Source: Bdellovibrionales bacterium GWA1_52_35 (lineage in GTDB: Bacteria > Bdellovibrionota > UBA1018). From it: DNA of 64,000 bases. Under the pieces are notes generated by a model, which was not told the origin of the DNA, searched no databases, and saw only the letters and a list, made by a program, of their open reading frames with translations. Each line of letters opens with the position of its first letter. Position 1 is the first letter of the stretch. The position numbers were made by a program, and so were the translations under genes. Shown here one piece after another: positions 35,363 to 45,254 of this stretch. Location of the stretch: positions 100,902-164,901 of the forward strand of contig MEPO01000007.1 of assembly GCA_001769805.1 (NCBI GenBank), given 5' to 3'.

Positions 35363-36907
35363 TTAGTGGAAAGCCACCATGGTTCCCGACGCTTGCAGTC
35401 GGTTCACAAACGGAAAAATTGAAGCCTCGATCAAATCAATGAAATACCACGGCATGAAGCCGACGACGGCCAGAGTTGCAACCAGTAGACCTGTACTAAG
35501 CTTCTCGGTTAGTGTCGCGTCGGTCAATTCATGGAAATGATGGTTCGTGATTGGCCCCTGAAAAACAGTAGCCAAGCCACGTAAAACGTAAACGGCTGTC
35601 ACTACGATAGATACGGTGGCAATAATCGTAAGCGTCTTCATCGCAACGGGATTCATAAAGTTGTTTCCGAAGAAACCGCCCATGAACACGTGAGATTCAG
35701 CAACGAATCCCGCGAAGCCTGGCAGCCCCAAAGAAGCCATACCGCCGACATAGAAACAGACGGCGAGCCAAGGCATCACCTTCGCCAATCCACCCATGTC
35801 CGGAATGATACGGGTGTGAGTGCGACCATAAACCATGCCGATCAACGCGAAGAAGAGGCCAGTCATGATTCCATGGCTGAACATCTGGATGATGGCGCCC
35901 TTAAATCCCATCAAATTCATTGCCGCCACGCCGAACAGAACAAAGCCGCAGTGACTGACCGACGAGTAAGCGGTGAAGTACTTGAGATCCTTCTGCATGA
36001 TCGCGCCGAAAGACCCGTACACAATATTGATCGTCGTCAGACCCATGAAGAAAAGGCCCCATTCTTTGGCTCCTTCAGGAAGAAGGTACACGGCAATACG
36101 AAGCGCTCCGTAGCCGCCCAGCTTCATCAGAACACCGGCATGAAGCATCGACACCGCAGTGGGTGCAGACGCATGACCATCGGGTGACCAGGTATGAAAT
36201 GGATACAACGCGCCGAGCACACCGAACCCGAGGAAGAACATTGGGAAAACCCAAGTCTGCAGGCTGGCCGGATAATTCACCGTCGCAAGGCGGATCAGGT
36301 CAAAAGTATGCAGGCCTGAGGCGTGATAGACAGCCAGCATTCCGACCAAAATCAATGCAGACCCGACCATGAGCATCAATGTGAGTTTCATGGCGGCATA
36401 TTCCTTCGGACCTGTTCCCCAGATACCGATCAGCAGGTACATCGGCAGCACGGCAACTTCGTAGAACATGAAAAAAAGAAAAAGATCAAAGCTCATGAAG
36501 ACGCCGAAAACACCCGTAACGAGGGTGAGCAGCAGAACAAAGAATTCCTTTGTTCTTTCCTCGACATTCCAGCTCGCCAGAGTTCCCGCAAAAATAATGA
36601 TCGATGTCAGGATGACCATGCTCATCGAGATGCCATCCAAGCCAACGAAGTAGTCAATTCCAAGAGTCTGGAACCAGGTCACCCGCTCGACGAAGTAGAG
36701 CTTGGTCATGGTCGCCGTCTTCATCGCTGGGATGTCCTGACTGGCGAGTGCCCAGAATTTCATCGTAGTGAAGGCGGTCAGCATCAGGTGCATGCCGGTA
36801 CCGGTCAGAGAGATCCAGCGGATCGCCTTCCAATTTTTAGCAGGGACCATTAGTACCGCCATCGCGGTTAAAAACGGGAGAATAATCAGCCAACTTACCA
36901 AACCCAT
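35363..36907 (-). CDS. nuoM: NADH-quinone oxidoreductase-type subunit M
   Basis: 514 residues, multi-helix antiporter-like subunit. 'FMFYEVAVLPMYLLIGIWG' contains the essential Glu of helix 5; 'YPFHTWSPDGHASAPT' and 'DLKYFTAYSSVSHCGFV' match the conserved helix 7-8 and helix 10 regions. Pumps protons in the membrane arm. Sits 20 bases after nuoL. Confidence 0.96.
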   Translation of the reverse strand: MGLVSWLIILPFLTAMAVLMVPAKNWKAIRWISLTGTGMHLMLTAFTTMKFWALASQDIPAMKTATMTKLYFVERVTWFQTLGIDYFVGLDGISMSMVILTSIIIFAGTLASWNVEERTKEFFVLLLTLVTGVFGVFMSFDLFLFFMFYEVAVLPMYLLIGIWGTGPKEYAAMKLTLMLMVGSALILVGMLAVYHASGLHTFDLIRLATVNYPASLQTWVFPMFFLGFGVLGALYPFHTWSPDGHASAPTAVSMLHAGVLMKLGGYGALRIAVYLLPEGAKEWGLFFMGLTTINIVYGSFGAIMQKDLKYFTAYSSVSHCGFVLFGVAAMNLMGFKGAIIQMFSHGIMTGLFFALIGMVYGRTHTRIIPDMGGLAKVMPWLAVCFYVGGMASLGLPGFAGFVAESHVFMGGFFGNNFMNPVAMKTLTIIATVSIVVTAVYVLRGLATVFQGPITNHHFHELTDATLTEKLSTGLLVATLAVVGFMPWYFIDLIEASIFPFVNRLQASGTMVAFH

Positions 36908-36927
36908 TTCGCTCTCCTCACTTCAAC

Positions 36928-38928
36928 TTAAAGAAAGAAAATCCAAAGAACCAGAGTCACTGTTACAGCGCCGCCCACAAACCACGCTCCATAGGTCTGC
37001 ACCTGTCCAGTTTGCGTCGAATTCAAAGCTGCCCCCGAAGCCCGGGTCAACCAGCCGCTGAGATTCACGCCGCCATCGACTACATTCCGATCAAACCAGG
37101 CGATCGGTGTTGCAATAAACCGGAACACAATCTTCTTGGTGATGAACAGATAGATTTCATCAAAATAGAATTTCTGCTTGATGGTCGTGTAAACACCACC
37201 CAAAGCCCCGGCCAGTGCCGCAGACCGCTGCTTCCCGCCCGCAACGTACATGAACCAGGCGAAGGAAATCCCGGCTGCCGCCACGAAGAGACTCGGCCCA
37301 GCGACGGCCCAATTGATTCCATGGTGTCCTCCAGCCGAATGCCCGATCGAAACCAGATCAGCCATCGGAACAAAGCCCGCTCCGATAGTAAAGATCGCCA
37401 GAACGATCAAAGGGATCAGCATCGAAATCGGTGCTTCGTGTGCATGTTCGGAGTGATGACTGGGCTTGCCCCAGAACGCCACGAAGTAGATACGGAACAT
37501 GTAGAAAGCAGTTATTCCGGCAACAAGCAGGCCGATTGCGAAAACACCGGTGTGGCCACTCTCAAGTGCAGCCACGAGAATTTCATCCTTGGAGAAAAAT
37601 CCAGCCAACGGATAAATACCAGCGATTGCCAGAGTTGCGATCAGAACAGTCGCGTGAGTCACAGGCATTTTTTTCGCAAGTCCGCCCATGTCCCAGATGC
37701 TGTTGCTGTGAACCGCATGGATCAGCGCGCCGGCCCCCAGAAAGAGCAGCGCCTTGAAGAAGGCATGCGTGAAAAGATGGAACATCGAAGCCGTGTAACC
37801 CAGCGGATGATCCATCGAGGACACACCCAGTGCGAACATCATATAACCAAGCTGACTGAGTGTTGAGAACGCGAGTACCCGCTTGATATCATCCTGCGTG
37901 CAGCCGATGACTGCGGCGAACAGGGCCGTGAAAGCCCCGACGTACATGACTACCAGCAGGGCGTCAGCAGAAGCAGCAAATACCGGGAACATTCGGGCGA
38001 CGAGATACACACCGGCGACAACCATGGTGGCGGCATGAATCAAGGCAGAGACCGGGGTCGGACCTTCCATCGCGTCCGGGAGCCAGATATGCAGAGGAAA
38101 CATCGCGCTCTTACCGGCCGCACCCATGAAGATCAGGACCATGGAAAGCGTCAGCACGCCCATACCCATGAAAGTATCGCTCATCCCCATAAACTGATTC
38201 ATGACCTCGGGATTGGTCAGGAATGCAAAATCAAACGGCTGCACGTTCGTCAGACCCGACGCATGCAGGGAAGGAGCAACCGACGCGAAAAGATTGTAGC
38301 CATAGTAACCCAGCAGGATCACACCCAGGAGAAAACCCAGATCCGCAAAGCGCGTGACGATGAAAGCTTTTTTAGATGCCGAAACCGCTGAAGGCTTCTC
38401 GAAATAAAATCCGATCAAAAGGAAGGAACTCGCGCCAACCAGCTCCCAGCAGACGTACATCTGCAAAATATTCGGAGAGACGACCAGACCGAGCATGCTG
38501 AACGTGAATAAATTCAACCAGGTGAAGTAACGTGCATAGCCCGGATCGCCATGCATGTAGCCGGTGGAATAAAGATGAACCAGTGAACTGACCGTGGTCA
38601 CGACGACCATCAGGAGAACGGAAATAGGATCAACCAGAACCCCGACATTAACCGCGAGATTCTCCTGATACCGCAGCCACTCAAAACTCCATGGAACAAG
38701 CGCTTGCTTCGCTACTCCCGCCGGGAACAGGTGGAAGTATTCCCAGGCCAGCCAATAGGCCAGAACGGCGGCGCTGAAAACAGCCAGCGTGGCCACAATA
38801 CCGGAAAGCTGATCTTGAAGCTTTTTAGGAAAATTTCTGATGAGCAATCCCAAGGTCAGGAAGGATAAAAAGGGAATTGCCGGTATCAACCAAACATTAT
38901 TCAGGATGAAACTTTGTTCTGAATGCAT
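36928..38928 (-). CDS. nuoL: NADH-quinone oxidoreductase-type subunit L
   Basis: 666 residues, the distal antiporter subunit with the long lateral helix at its C-terminus. Conserved 'CWELVGASSFLLIGFYF' (key Glu), 'FPLHIWLPDAMEGPTPVSAL' and 'DIKRVLAFSTLSQLGYMM'. AGGA lies before ATG 38928. Fifteen bases separate it from nuoK. Confidence 0.96.
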   Translation of the reverse strand: MHSEQSFILNNVWLIPAIPFLSFLTLGLLIRNFPKKLQDQLSGIVATLAVFSAAVLAYWLAWEYFHLFPAGVAKQALVPWSFEWLRYQENLAVNVGVLVDPISVLLMVVVTTVSSLVHLYSTGYMHGDPGYARYFTWLNLFTFSMLGLVVSPNILQMYVCWELVGASSFLLIGFYFEKPSAVSASKKAFIVTRFADLGFLLGVILLGYYGYNLFASVAPSLHASGLTNVQPFDFAFLTNPEVMNQFMGMSDTFMGMGVLTLSMVLIFMGAAGKSAMFPLHIWLPDAMEGPTPVSALIHAATMVVAGVYLVARMFPVFAASADALLVVMYVGAFTALFAAVIGCTQDDIKRVLAFSTLSQLGYMMFALGVSSMDHPLGYTASMFHLFTHAFFKALLFLGAGALIHAVHSNSIWDMGGLAKKMPVTHATVLIATLAIAGIYPLAGFFSKDEILVAALESGHTGVFAIGLLVAGITAFYMFRIYFVAFWGKPSHHSEHAHEAPISMLIPLIVLAIFTIGAGFVPMADLVSIGHSAGGHHGINWAVAGPSLFVAAAGISFAWFMYVAGGKQRSAALAGALGGVYTTIKQKFYFDEIYLFITKKIVFRFIATPIAWFDRNVVDGGVNLSGWLTRASGAALNSTQTGQVQTYGAWFVGGAVTVTLVLWIFFL

Positions 38929-38943
38929 GAATTTAATCCTTTA

Positions 38944-39273
38944 TCAATTTTTCAAAAGATTCATCGAAGTTACATCGACCGTCTTCCGATGCTTGAAGAG
39001 CGTCACGAAGATCGCCATTCCAACCACCACCTCGGCGGCGGCCACGGCAATGATGAAAATCGACATGATCTGACCATCCACGGCCGATGGTGTCGCGAAT
39101 TTGTTGAAAATGACAAAATTCAAGGACGTGGAGTTCAAAAGCAGTTCGACTGCCATCAGGATGCCAACCGCATTGCGCCGGGTGAGAAGACCGTAGATCC
39201 CGATGGAAAAAAGAGCCGTTGAAACAACAAGCCAGTGCTGAAGCCCGACCGGGGACAGAAAGAAGTCCGACAT
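38944..39273 (-). CDS. nuoK: NADH-quinone oxidoreductase-type subunit K
   Basis: 109 residues from ATG 39273, with AAGGGGGAA upstream; an earlier in-frame start at 39312 would overlap nuoJ. Three membrane helices with 'GILMAVELLLNSTSLNFVIF' (buried Glu in helix 2) and 'AAAEVVVGMAIFV' (second Glu). Homologue of mitochondrial ND4L. One base separates it from nuoJ. Confidence 0.95.
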   Translation of the reverse strand: MSDFFLSPVGLQHWLVVSTALFSIGIYGLLTRRNAVGILMAVELLLNSTSLNFVIFNKFATPSAVDGQIMSIFIIAVAAAEVVVGMAIFVTLFKHRKTVDVTSMNLLKN

Positions 39274-39274
39274 T

Positions 39275-39808
39275 TTAGTTTCCCCCTTTTTCGACAGAGG
39301 TTTTCCGGGCAATCACGATTCCGCCGATCACAGCCGTCAGAAGAAGCAGCGAGATGATTTCGAACGGCAGAACAAAACCCTCAGAGCCGTAGTCCAGCAA
39401 CTTCTTGCCGAGCGCGGCGGTATTATTCGGGGGAAGCGGGCCTCCACGCAGGACTGGAAAAGTCGTGCTGGTCAGAATCAAAGCTGTTGTCCCGAAAAAG
39501 GAGAGTGCGGCCAGTCCGCCAATGGCCTTGCGAACCAGCGTCGGTCGCTCTTCAAGCAGATCGACCGAACGGGTCAGCATTACGGCAAAAACCAGGAGAA
39601 CCACAATGCCGCCGATATAAACGAGAATTTGAACCCCGGCGAGGAACTCCGCGCCGAGAAGAATGAAGAAGGCAGCACTCGCTCCCAGTACGCACATGAG
39701 ATAAACAGCAGCCCTCAAAATACGCCGCGTCGTTACGACCAGCATGGCCAACGAAATGGAGAAAGCCGCGAACACATAAAACAAAATATCTGAAACAAAG
39801 TTATCCAT
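39275..39808 (-). CDS. nuoJ: NADH-quinone oxidoreductase-type subunit J
   Basis: 177 residues from ATG 39808 (MDNFVSDILFYVF), which overlaps nuoI by 8 bases; the longer in-frame start would extend far into nuoI. Five membrane helices, with the conserved 'GAEFLAGVQILVYIGGIVVL' segment that holds the pi-bulge Tyr-Gly-Gly in helix 3 of ND6. Confidence 0.94.
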   Translation of the reverse strand: MDNFVSDILFYVFAAFSISLAMLVVTTRRILRAAVYLMCVLGASAAFFILLGAEFLAGVQILVYIGGIVVLLVFAVMLTRSVDLLEERPTLVRKAIGGLAALSFFGTTALILTSTTFPVLRGGPLPPNNTAALGKKLLDYGSEGFVLPFEIISLLLLTAVIGGIVIARKTSVEKGGN

Positions 39809-40454
39809 TGGTAGCTGCCTCTTCTGTCTTGCGAAGCTGATCGAATACGCCTGCTTCGAGCCCTGCGATGGATTGCCCCGAAAGTGGGACCGGGCCACCA
39901 AAGATGTCCCGCGATTCCATCTGCTTCTTGCGATCATCCAGATTTTCGATTTTAAGAAGATTCTTCTGATCCGGCCCCGCGTACTTGTTCAGGGTATAAA
40001 CGAAAAGCCGGCGATCATAGACCGAAGCTTCGAAATTTCCCTTCATCTCCAACGTTCCAAACGGGCAGACCTGTACGCAGATATTGCAGAAAGTACAACT
40101 GTCCATGCGCCAAATGTAACGATCCAGCTCTTTCTTTCCGGTAATCGGATTCTTGCGGTCGACCACATTGATCGAGCCGTTCGGGCAATTCTGATCACAG
40201 ATGCCGCAAGCCGTGCACGTATGATGGCCGTTTTCATCATGAGCCATGGTCAACTGAGCGCGAAACCGGTCCATCATTTTCAACGTTTCCCTGTTTTCGG
40301 GATACTGTTGCGTAACGACGGTCGAAGGATGAGTCAGGTAATAGATCGTGATCTTCATTCCCTTCCAGAGAGACCCGAGCGCGTTGAACATGTTGCCCAT
40401 GAGGCAACCGCGCTTGATTTCCGGTGCAACAAGAGTCTTGAACTTAATTTCCAT
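39801..40454 (-). CDS. nuoI: NADH-quinone oxidoreductase-type subunit I (two [4Fe-4S] clusters) with long C-terminus
   Basis: 217 residues from ATG 40454, overlapping the nuoH end by 11 bases, with GGGTGG upstream. Cluster N6a/N6b ligands: 'CTACGICDQNCPNG' and 'CTFCNICVQVCPFG'. After the second cluster the protein continues about 70 residues, longer than many NuoI, with 'DIFGGPVPLSGQSIAGLE'. In ferredoxin-dependent complexes this subunit lies near the electron entry, so the tail may help dock a carrier; that is inference. Confidence 0.94.
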   Translation of the reverse strand: MEIKFKTLVAPEIKRGCLMGNMFNALGSLWKGMKITIYYLTHPSTVVTQQYPENRETLKMMDRFRAQLTMAHDENGHHTCTACGICDQNCPNGSINVVDRKNPITGKKELDRYIWRMDSCTFCNICVQVCPFGTLEMKGNFEASVYDRRLFVYTLNKYAGPDQKNLLKIENLDDRKKQMESRDIFGGPVPLSGQSIAGLEAGVFDQLRKTEEAATNG

Positions 40455-41520
40455 AATACCACCCAAACATGACCATGAAGGCTGCTGCGATCAGATTTAC
40501 GAAGCCGATCGGAAGCAGGATCTTCCATTCCAGTCGCATCAGTTGATCGACGCGCAGCCGGGGGAAGGTCCAGCGGAACCACATCAGAACAAAGATCAAG
40601 AAAGAAGTCTTGCCCGCGAACCAGGCTCCTGGAGGGAGCAGGTCCATGACCGCATTGAAGCCATCCAATCCACCGATGTGGAACGGCATCCAGCCGCCCA
40701 GGTACAGGGTCGCAGCTATTGCCGAGATGATGAACATATTGATGAACTCAGCGAGGAAGAAAAAGGCAAAACGCATCCCCGAATATTCCGTATGGAAGCC
40801 GGCGGTCAACTCACTCTCGCCTTCTGGAAGATCAAAAGGGGTGCGGTTGATCTCAGCTGTTGAAGCGATAAAGAAAATCACGAATCCCACCAGGCCAACG
40901 ACCGGAGCGCGCCAGATCCACCAGCCCTGCTCCTGGCTCAGGATGATGTCAGAAAGTTTAAGAGATCCGGAAAAAAGCACGACCACCAGCAGAGCCAAAG
41001 TAGCGGACACTTCGTATGAAATGATCTGTGCGCCTGCTCTCATCGCTCCGACCAGTGACCATTTATTATTGGAACTCCAGCCACCCAGAAGAATGCCCAA
41101 AACTCCGAAACCGCCGACTGCGGTGACATAGACCACGCCGATATTCACATCAGCGACCTGCATTCCAGGACTGAAAGGAACCACGGCTAAAACCAGGAGT
41201 GTGCCGAGCAACGTAAACAACGGAGCCAGAATATGTAGAACTTTGTCGGCCTGGAATGGAACGATATCTTCTTTCAGGAACAACTTGATGGTGTCGGCCA
41301 CGGTCTGAAGAACTCCGTGCCAACCCACGCGCATCGGCCCCAGGCGACACTGAAAGTGACCGGCGACTTTGCGCTCGGCGTAGATCAGGACCATACCGAG
41401 AACCGCCAGGAACCCGGCGATTGCGACCACCCCCAAGATGATATAGCCAGCCGCGCCCAAGTACCCTTCACGGAGAGCCTCGCTTGCAAACATCGCGACC
41501 GTTTTTATTTCCCAGTTCAT
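40444..41520 (-). CDS. nuoH: NADH-quinone oxidoreductase-type subunit H
   Basis: 358 residues from ATG 41520 (MNWEIKTV), with GGGGAAA upstream. Eight-helix ND1 homologue. Key segments: 'ERKVAGHFQCRLGPMRVGWHG' near the quinone channel (given as E-R-K-x-G-x3-R-x-G-P), 'ALLVVVLFSGSL', and 'STAEINRTPFDLPEGESELT' with its acidic loop. Seventy-nine bases separate it from nuoD; no gene for nuoE, nuoF or nuoG lies between. Confidence 0.96.
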   Translation of the reverse strand: MNWEIKTVAMFASEALREGYLGAAGYIILGVVAIAGFLAVLGMVLIYAERKVAGHFQCRLGPMRVGWHGVLQTVADTIKLFLKEDIVPFQADKVLHILAPLFTLLGTLLVLAVVPFSPGMQVADVNIGVVYVTAVGGFGVLGILLGGWSSNNKWSLVGAMRAGAQIISYEVSATLALLVVVLFSGSLKLSDIILSQEQGWWIWRAPVVGLVGFVIFFIASTAEINRTPFDLPEGESELTAGFHTEYSGMRFAFFFLAEFINMFIISAIAATLYLGGWMPFHIGGLDGFNAVMDLLPPGAWFAGKTSFLIFVLMWFRWTFPRLRVDQLMRLEWKILLPIGFVNLIAAAFMVMFGWYYGN

Positions 41521-41599
41521 ATCTATTTCCCCAATTACCTGCTCATTTGGCCAGAAACCTGGCCCGGGCAACAATCAGCCCCTCGCTCCGTCAGTCGGC

Positions 41600-42760
41600 T
41601 TATCTGTCGATATCCGGCACAACGACATCCAGCGACGAGAGCATCGCCACCAGGTCGCCCAAGCGCCAGTTTGAAGACATTTCCGTAATCGACCAGATAT
41701 TATTGAAATTCGGTGTCCGTAAATGAATGCGGTACGGCTTGTCTTTACCATCTGAAACAACAAACACGCCCAGAACGCCGCGTGGTGTTTCAACCTGCGA
41801 ATAGTATGTACCTTCAGGCAGCTTGATCTTCACCGCAGGCTTCATCAGCATGGTTTTGCCTTCGGGAATATTGTCGATCAGCTGTTCGACAATTCTCATG
41901 GACTGCTTGATTTCCTCAATGCGAACCCAGTAGCGATCCCAGCAATCCCCGATGCGCCCGACTGGCACATCAAAATCCACTTTATCGTAAACGCCGTAGG
42001 GATCAAGTTTGCGCAGGTCGTGCTTCACTCCCGAGGCGCGCAGGACCGGCCCGGTGGCACCGATCGAAATCGCGGTCTTCGCATCCATGATGCCGACATT
42101 TCGAACGCGCTCCTGGAGAATGACATTACCACTCAAGAGAGTTTCGTATTCTTCCAGCTTGGGTTTGAAATATTTCAGGAAATCCTTGACCCGCTTCTGG
42201 AAGTTCGGATGGATATCAAACATCAAGCCGCCGGGCTGAATGTAGTTCATCGTGAGACGGGCGCCGATGGTTTCTTCAAAAATATCGGTAATGATTTCCC
42301 GGTCGCGGAAACCATAAAGGAAAGGCGTGAACGCACCCATATCCATGCCAAAAACACCCCACCAGAGCTGATGGCTCTGGATCCTCTGGAGTTCGGCCAT
42401 GATCGTGCGGATGATCTGAATGCGATCATTTAACTCGATTTTGGCAGCCTTTTCGACCGTCATCGAAACAGCCCAATTATTGATGAGTGCTGAAAGATAA
42501 TCAATACGATCGGTCATGTGCACGAACTGCCGATAGCCGAAGCTCTCACCCATCTTCTCGATGCCGCGATGAATATAACCGAGCACGGGAATGACTTCGC
42601 GGACGGTTTCACCATCCAGCTTCACGACCATTCGCAGAACACCGTGAGTCGACGGATGCTGCGGGCCCATGTTGACGAAATATTCCTGGGTGGAGAGCGG
42701 ACTCTCTTTCAGGTTATCGGCACGGATGCGTTGTTCCAACGAACTTACGATGACACTCAT
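41600..42760 (-). CDS. nuoD: NADH-quinone oxidoreductase-type subunit D
   Basis: 386 residues from ATG 42760 ([10 protein letters not shown]), overlapping the nuoC stop as ATGA. '[20 protein letters not shown]' is the 49-kDa subunit signature with the quinone-site His; the C-terminus ends '[20 protein letters not shown]' (about the last 20 residues), with its invariant Asp and Arg. NuoC and NuoD are separate here, not fused as in E. coli. Confidence 0.96.
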   Translation of the reverse strand: MSVIVSSLEQRIRADNLKESPLSTQEYFVNMGPQHPSTHGVLRMVVKLDGETVREVIPVLGYIHRGIEKMGESFGYRQFVHMTDRIDYLSALINNWAVSMTVEKAAKIELNDRIQIIRTIMAELQRIQSHQLWWGVFGMDMGAFTPFLYGFRDREIITDIFEETIGARLTMNYIQPGGLMFDIHPNFQKRVKDFLKYFKPKLEEYETLLSGNVILQERVRNVGIMDAKTAISIGATGPVLRASGVKHDLRKLDPYGVYDKVDFDVPVGRIGDCWDRYWVRIEEIKQSMRIVEQLIDNIPEGKTMLMKPAVKIKLPEGTYYSQVETPRGVLGVFVVSDGKDKPYRIHLRTPNFNNIWSITEMSSNWRLGDLVAMLSSLDVVVPDIDR

Positions 42761-43221
42761 TGTGGTCGCTCCAGCATGAAATCGTCTTTGTAATCTTTGC
42801 GAAGAGGGAAACCCTTCCAATCATCTTCCAGAAACAGCCGGCGGAGATCCTTATGACCGTCATAAAGCGCGCCAAACATGTCGTAGCACTCACGCTCCTG
42901 CCATTCGGCAATCTTCCAGAGCGAGGAAACGGATGGGACCGTCGGGTTGTCACGGGAAACCCGGGTCAAGACCATCAGGTAATGCTGATGGGTCATCGAA
43001 TAAAGCTGATAAACGAATTCGAACGTTCCTTCTGCAAGCCAGTCGATGACCGTGTGATCGCAAAGCATGTCGAAAGAGAACTGAGCATCATCACGCAGCT
43101 TCTGCATCAGCGCAAGGAGCCCCTCAGCAGGAACCTCGATCGCCGCGCGGTCTGCCTTTTCCCGGAGCTTGATGTTATTTGCTGCTGCAGTAACAGCCGC
43201 AATCAGGCTTTGATTGTCCAT
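42757..43221 (-). CDS. nuoC: NADH-quinone oxidoreductase-type subunit C
   Basis: 154 residues, homologue of the 30-kDa subunit. Conserved '[18 protein letters not shown]' and '[18 protein letters not shown]' are present. Four bases separate it from nuoB, and it overlaps nuoD by four. Confidence 0.95.
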   Translation of the reverse strand: MDNQSLIAAVTAAANNIKLREKADRAAIEVPAEGLLALMQKLRDDAQFSFDMLCDHTVIDWLAEGTFEFVYQLYSMTHQHYLMVLTRVSRDNPTVPSVSSLWKIAEWQERECYDMFGALYDGHKDLRRLFLEDDWKGFPLRKDYKDDFMLERPQ

Positions 43222-43225
43222 CTGT

Positions 43226-43918
43226 TTACTCCTTTTTTGACGATCCCAGAGTAATCCCGGGTAAGGCCCATTCTTGTTTCGAGGTGCGTTCTATTTCGAC
43301 GTTGACCACGGCGTCCTTCATCAGAAGCGTGATCATCTCGGCACGGATCTGGTCCATGGTAATACCCGGAGGAAGCGAGGAGAGGACCGGCTTCCGGCGA
43401 ACGCCGGGTTCCCGAACCGATTCACCTTCTTTGATCATCTTCTGAAGCGTCAGCAATCCGTAAAAGAAAGCCTCGGGACGCGGAGGACAGCCAGGAACAT
43501 AAACGTCCACTGGAATCACCTCGTCGGCGCCACGAACGGTCGAGTAGGAATTGTAAATAAAGGGGCCGCCGGAAATCGCGCACGAACCAGTCGCGATGAC
43601 GTAACGGGGTTCACCCATTTGTTCATACAAAGTCTTGAGGCGTGGGGCCATGCGCTTGACGATCGTTCCCGCGATCACCAGCAGATCTGCCTGTCGGGCT
43701 GAGGGACGAGTCACCTCCGCGCCGAACCGGGAAAGATCGTGACGGGAAGCGCCCGAGGCCATCATGATTTCGATGGCGCAGCAGCTTGTTCCGAAAGTCA
43801 AAGGCCAGAGGCTGTTCGCTCGCGACCAGTTGATGATCTTGTCCATGCTAGTCAGCAGGACCGAACCACCTGGAATCGGTTCGATATAGCCGGGAAGCTT
43901 TTCGGTGATTATACCCAT
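43226..43918 (-). CDS. nuoB: NADH-quinone oxidoreductase-type subunit B
   Basis: 230 residues. Ligands of terminal cluster N2: the tandem Cys in '[12 protein letters not shown]', then Cys in '[12 protein letters not shown]' and '[11 protein letters not shown]'. The C-terminus extends past the core by about 60 residues ([18 protein letters not shown]). Start overlaps the nuoA end by 10 bases. Confidence 0.96.
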   Translation of the reverse strand: MGIITEKLPGYIEPIPGGSVLLTSMDKIINWSRANSLWPLTFGTSCCAIEIMMASGASRHDLSRFGAEVTRPSARQADLLVIAGTIVKRMAPRLKTLYEQMGEPRYVIATGSCAISGGPFIYNSYSTVRGADEVIPVDVYVPGCPPRPEAFFYGLLTLQKMIKEGESVREPGVRRKPVLSSLPPGITMDQIRAEMITLLMKDAVVNVEIERTSKQEWALPGITLGSSKKE

Positions 43919-44262
43919 TCAAGTGCTCCTTTACGCCAGGCGTAGACGAGGCCAATCAGCAGAACAAAAATGAAAATGAGGCCTTCAATCAAACCAGCCA
44001 TACCCACATCACGGAAAACCACCGCCCAGGGATAGAGAAACGCCGCTTCCACATCAAAAACCAGAAAAAGCAGCGCGAAGAGATAGTAGCCGACATTGAA
44101 CTGCACCCAGGAACTGCCAATGGTCGATTCGCCGCATTCATAGGTGGCGTTCTTCACGGCGTTCGGACGATTGGGAGCCAGCAGAAAAGAAGCGGCCAAA
44201 CCGCCGAAAACGAAAAGTCCGGCAAGAATTATAAAAGGAAGTACGAGAAAATAATCCATCAT
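43909..44262 (-). CDS. nuoA: NADH-quinone oxidoreductase-type subunit A
   Basis: 117 residues, three membrane helices, ND3 homologue. The conserved loop '[20 protein letters not shown]' with the quinone-cavity Cys is present, then '[15 protein letters not shown]'. It begins 5 bases after the korB stop, so korAB and nuo form one transcript. Two consecutive ATG codons make the exact start ambiguous by one residue. Confidence 0.96.
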   Translation of the reverse strand: MMDYFLVLPFIILAGLFVFGGLAASFLLAPNRPNAVKNATYECGESTIGSSWVQFNVGYYLFALLFLVFDVEAAFLYPWAVVFRDVGMAGLIEGLIFIFVLLIGLVYAWRKGALEWV

Positions 44263-44267
44263 GAGTT

Positions 44268-45254
44268 TTAGCCTTTCTCTACCCAGCTGGTGCCGGATTT
44301 AAACAGCTTGTCCAAATCTGCCTCGCCCGTGCTCTTGAAATTGTCTTCGTAAACAGGTCCCGTTACCTGGCGGAAAATACCGAACGGAGTCGGCATTTTT
44401 GGGTGGGCGAACTGCGCAAGACTGAAGGCCAGTGAAGTGTCCTCAGCATGAATATCATGCCGAAGAATATCTTTGGCCTCGCTGACGTTCGCGATTTCCG
44501 GCGTCATGTTGTTCAGCCGGATACCTTTATTATTATCCGCTCCGAACACAATCGGTTGCCCATGCCGGAGTCGAATGGAATTTTCGGAACGCGTGGCTTT
44601 ATTCGTCATGGGGTCCATTGCCGCATCATTGAAAATCACGCAGTTGAGCATGACTTCCACAAACGCGATCCCCTTATGAGCCGCTGCTGCCGTCATGACT
44701 TCTGTCAGCAGCTCGCCATCCGAATCGTGGGCGCGGGCCGCAAAGGTTGCGCCGGCGGCAATCGCCATCGCCATCGGTGCCATCTGCCGGTCAAAAACAC
44801 CGGTTGGGGTGGTTTTGGTCTTGGTGCCCGGAAGGGTGGTCGGAGAAGCCTGTCCCTTGGTCAAACCATAGATTTGATTATTAAAAAGAATTATTTTGAG
44901 ATCCACGTTCCGGCGCATCAGGTGAATGAAATGATTGCCGCCGATTGAAAGACCGTCGCCATCACCGGTAATCACCCAGACGGAAAGATCCGGATTGGCC
45001 AGTTTCAAACCGGTCGCGACCGTGGGGGCCCGACCATGAATGGTGTGGAAGCCGTAGGTGTTCGTATAATACGGGAAACGCGACGAGCAGCCGATCCCGG
45101 AAATCACCGCGAAGTTTTCGCGGGGAATGCCCAACGTGGGCATCACACTTGTGATTTTCTGCAGGACCGCGTAGCAGCCGCAGCCGGGACACCAACGTGG
45201 ATCGACGGAACTCAGGAAGTCTTTACGGGTCAACGGTGTTGTTGGAGTGCTCAT
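44268..45254 (-). CDS. korB: 2-oxoacid:ferredoxin oxidoreductase, beta subunit
   Basis: 328 residues. N-terminal 'DPRWCPGCGCYAVLQ' supplies cluster ligands, and the TPP-Mg site reads 'ITGDGDGLSIGGNHFIHL' followed by 'NNQIYGLTKGQASPTT'. With KorA it decarboxylates a 2-oxoacid (probably 2-oxoglutarate, giving succinyl-CoA) and reduces ferredoxin. Start overlaps korA stop (ATGA). No separate gamma or delta (ferredoxin-like) subunit gene is nearby. Confidence 0.93.
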   Translation of the reverse strand: MSTPTTPLTRKDFLSSVDPRWCPGCGCYAVLQKITSVMPTLGIPRENFAVISGIGCSSRFPYYTNTYGFHTIHGRAPTVATGLKLANPDLSVWVITGDGDGLSIGGNHFIHLMRRNVDLKIILFNNQIYGLTKGQASPTTLPGTKTKTTPTGVFDRQMAPMAMAIAAGATFAARAHDSDGELLTEVMTAAAAHKGIAFVEVMLNCVIFNDAAMDPMTNKATRSENSIRLRHGQPIVFGADNNKGIRLNNMTPEIANVSEAKDILRHDIHAEDTSLAFSLAQFAHPKMPTPFGIFRQVTGPVYEDNFKSTGEADLDKLFKSGTSWVEKG

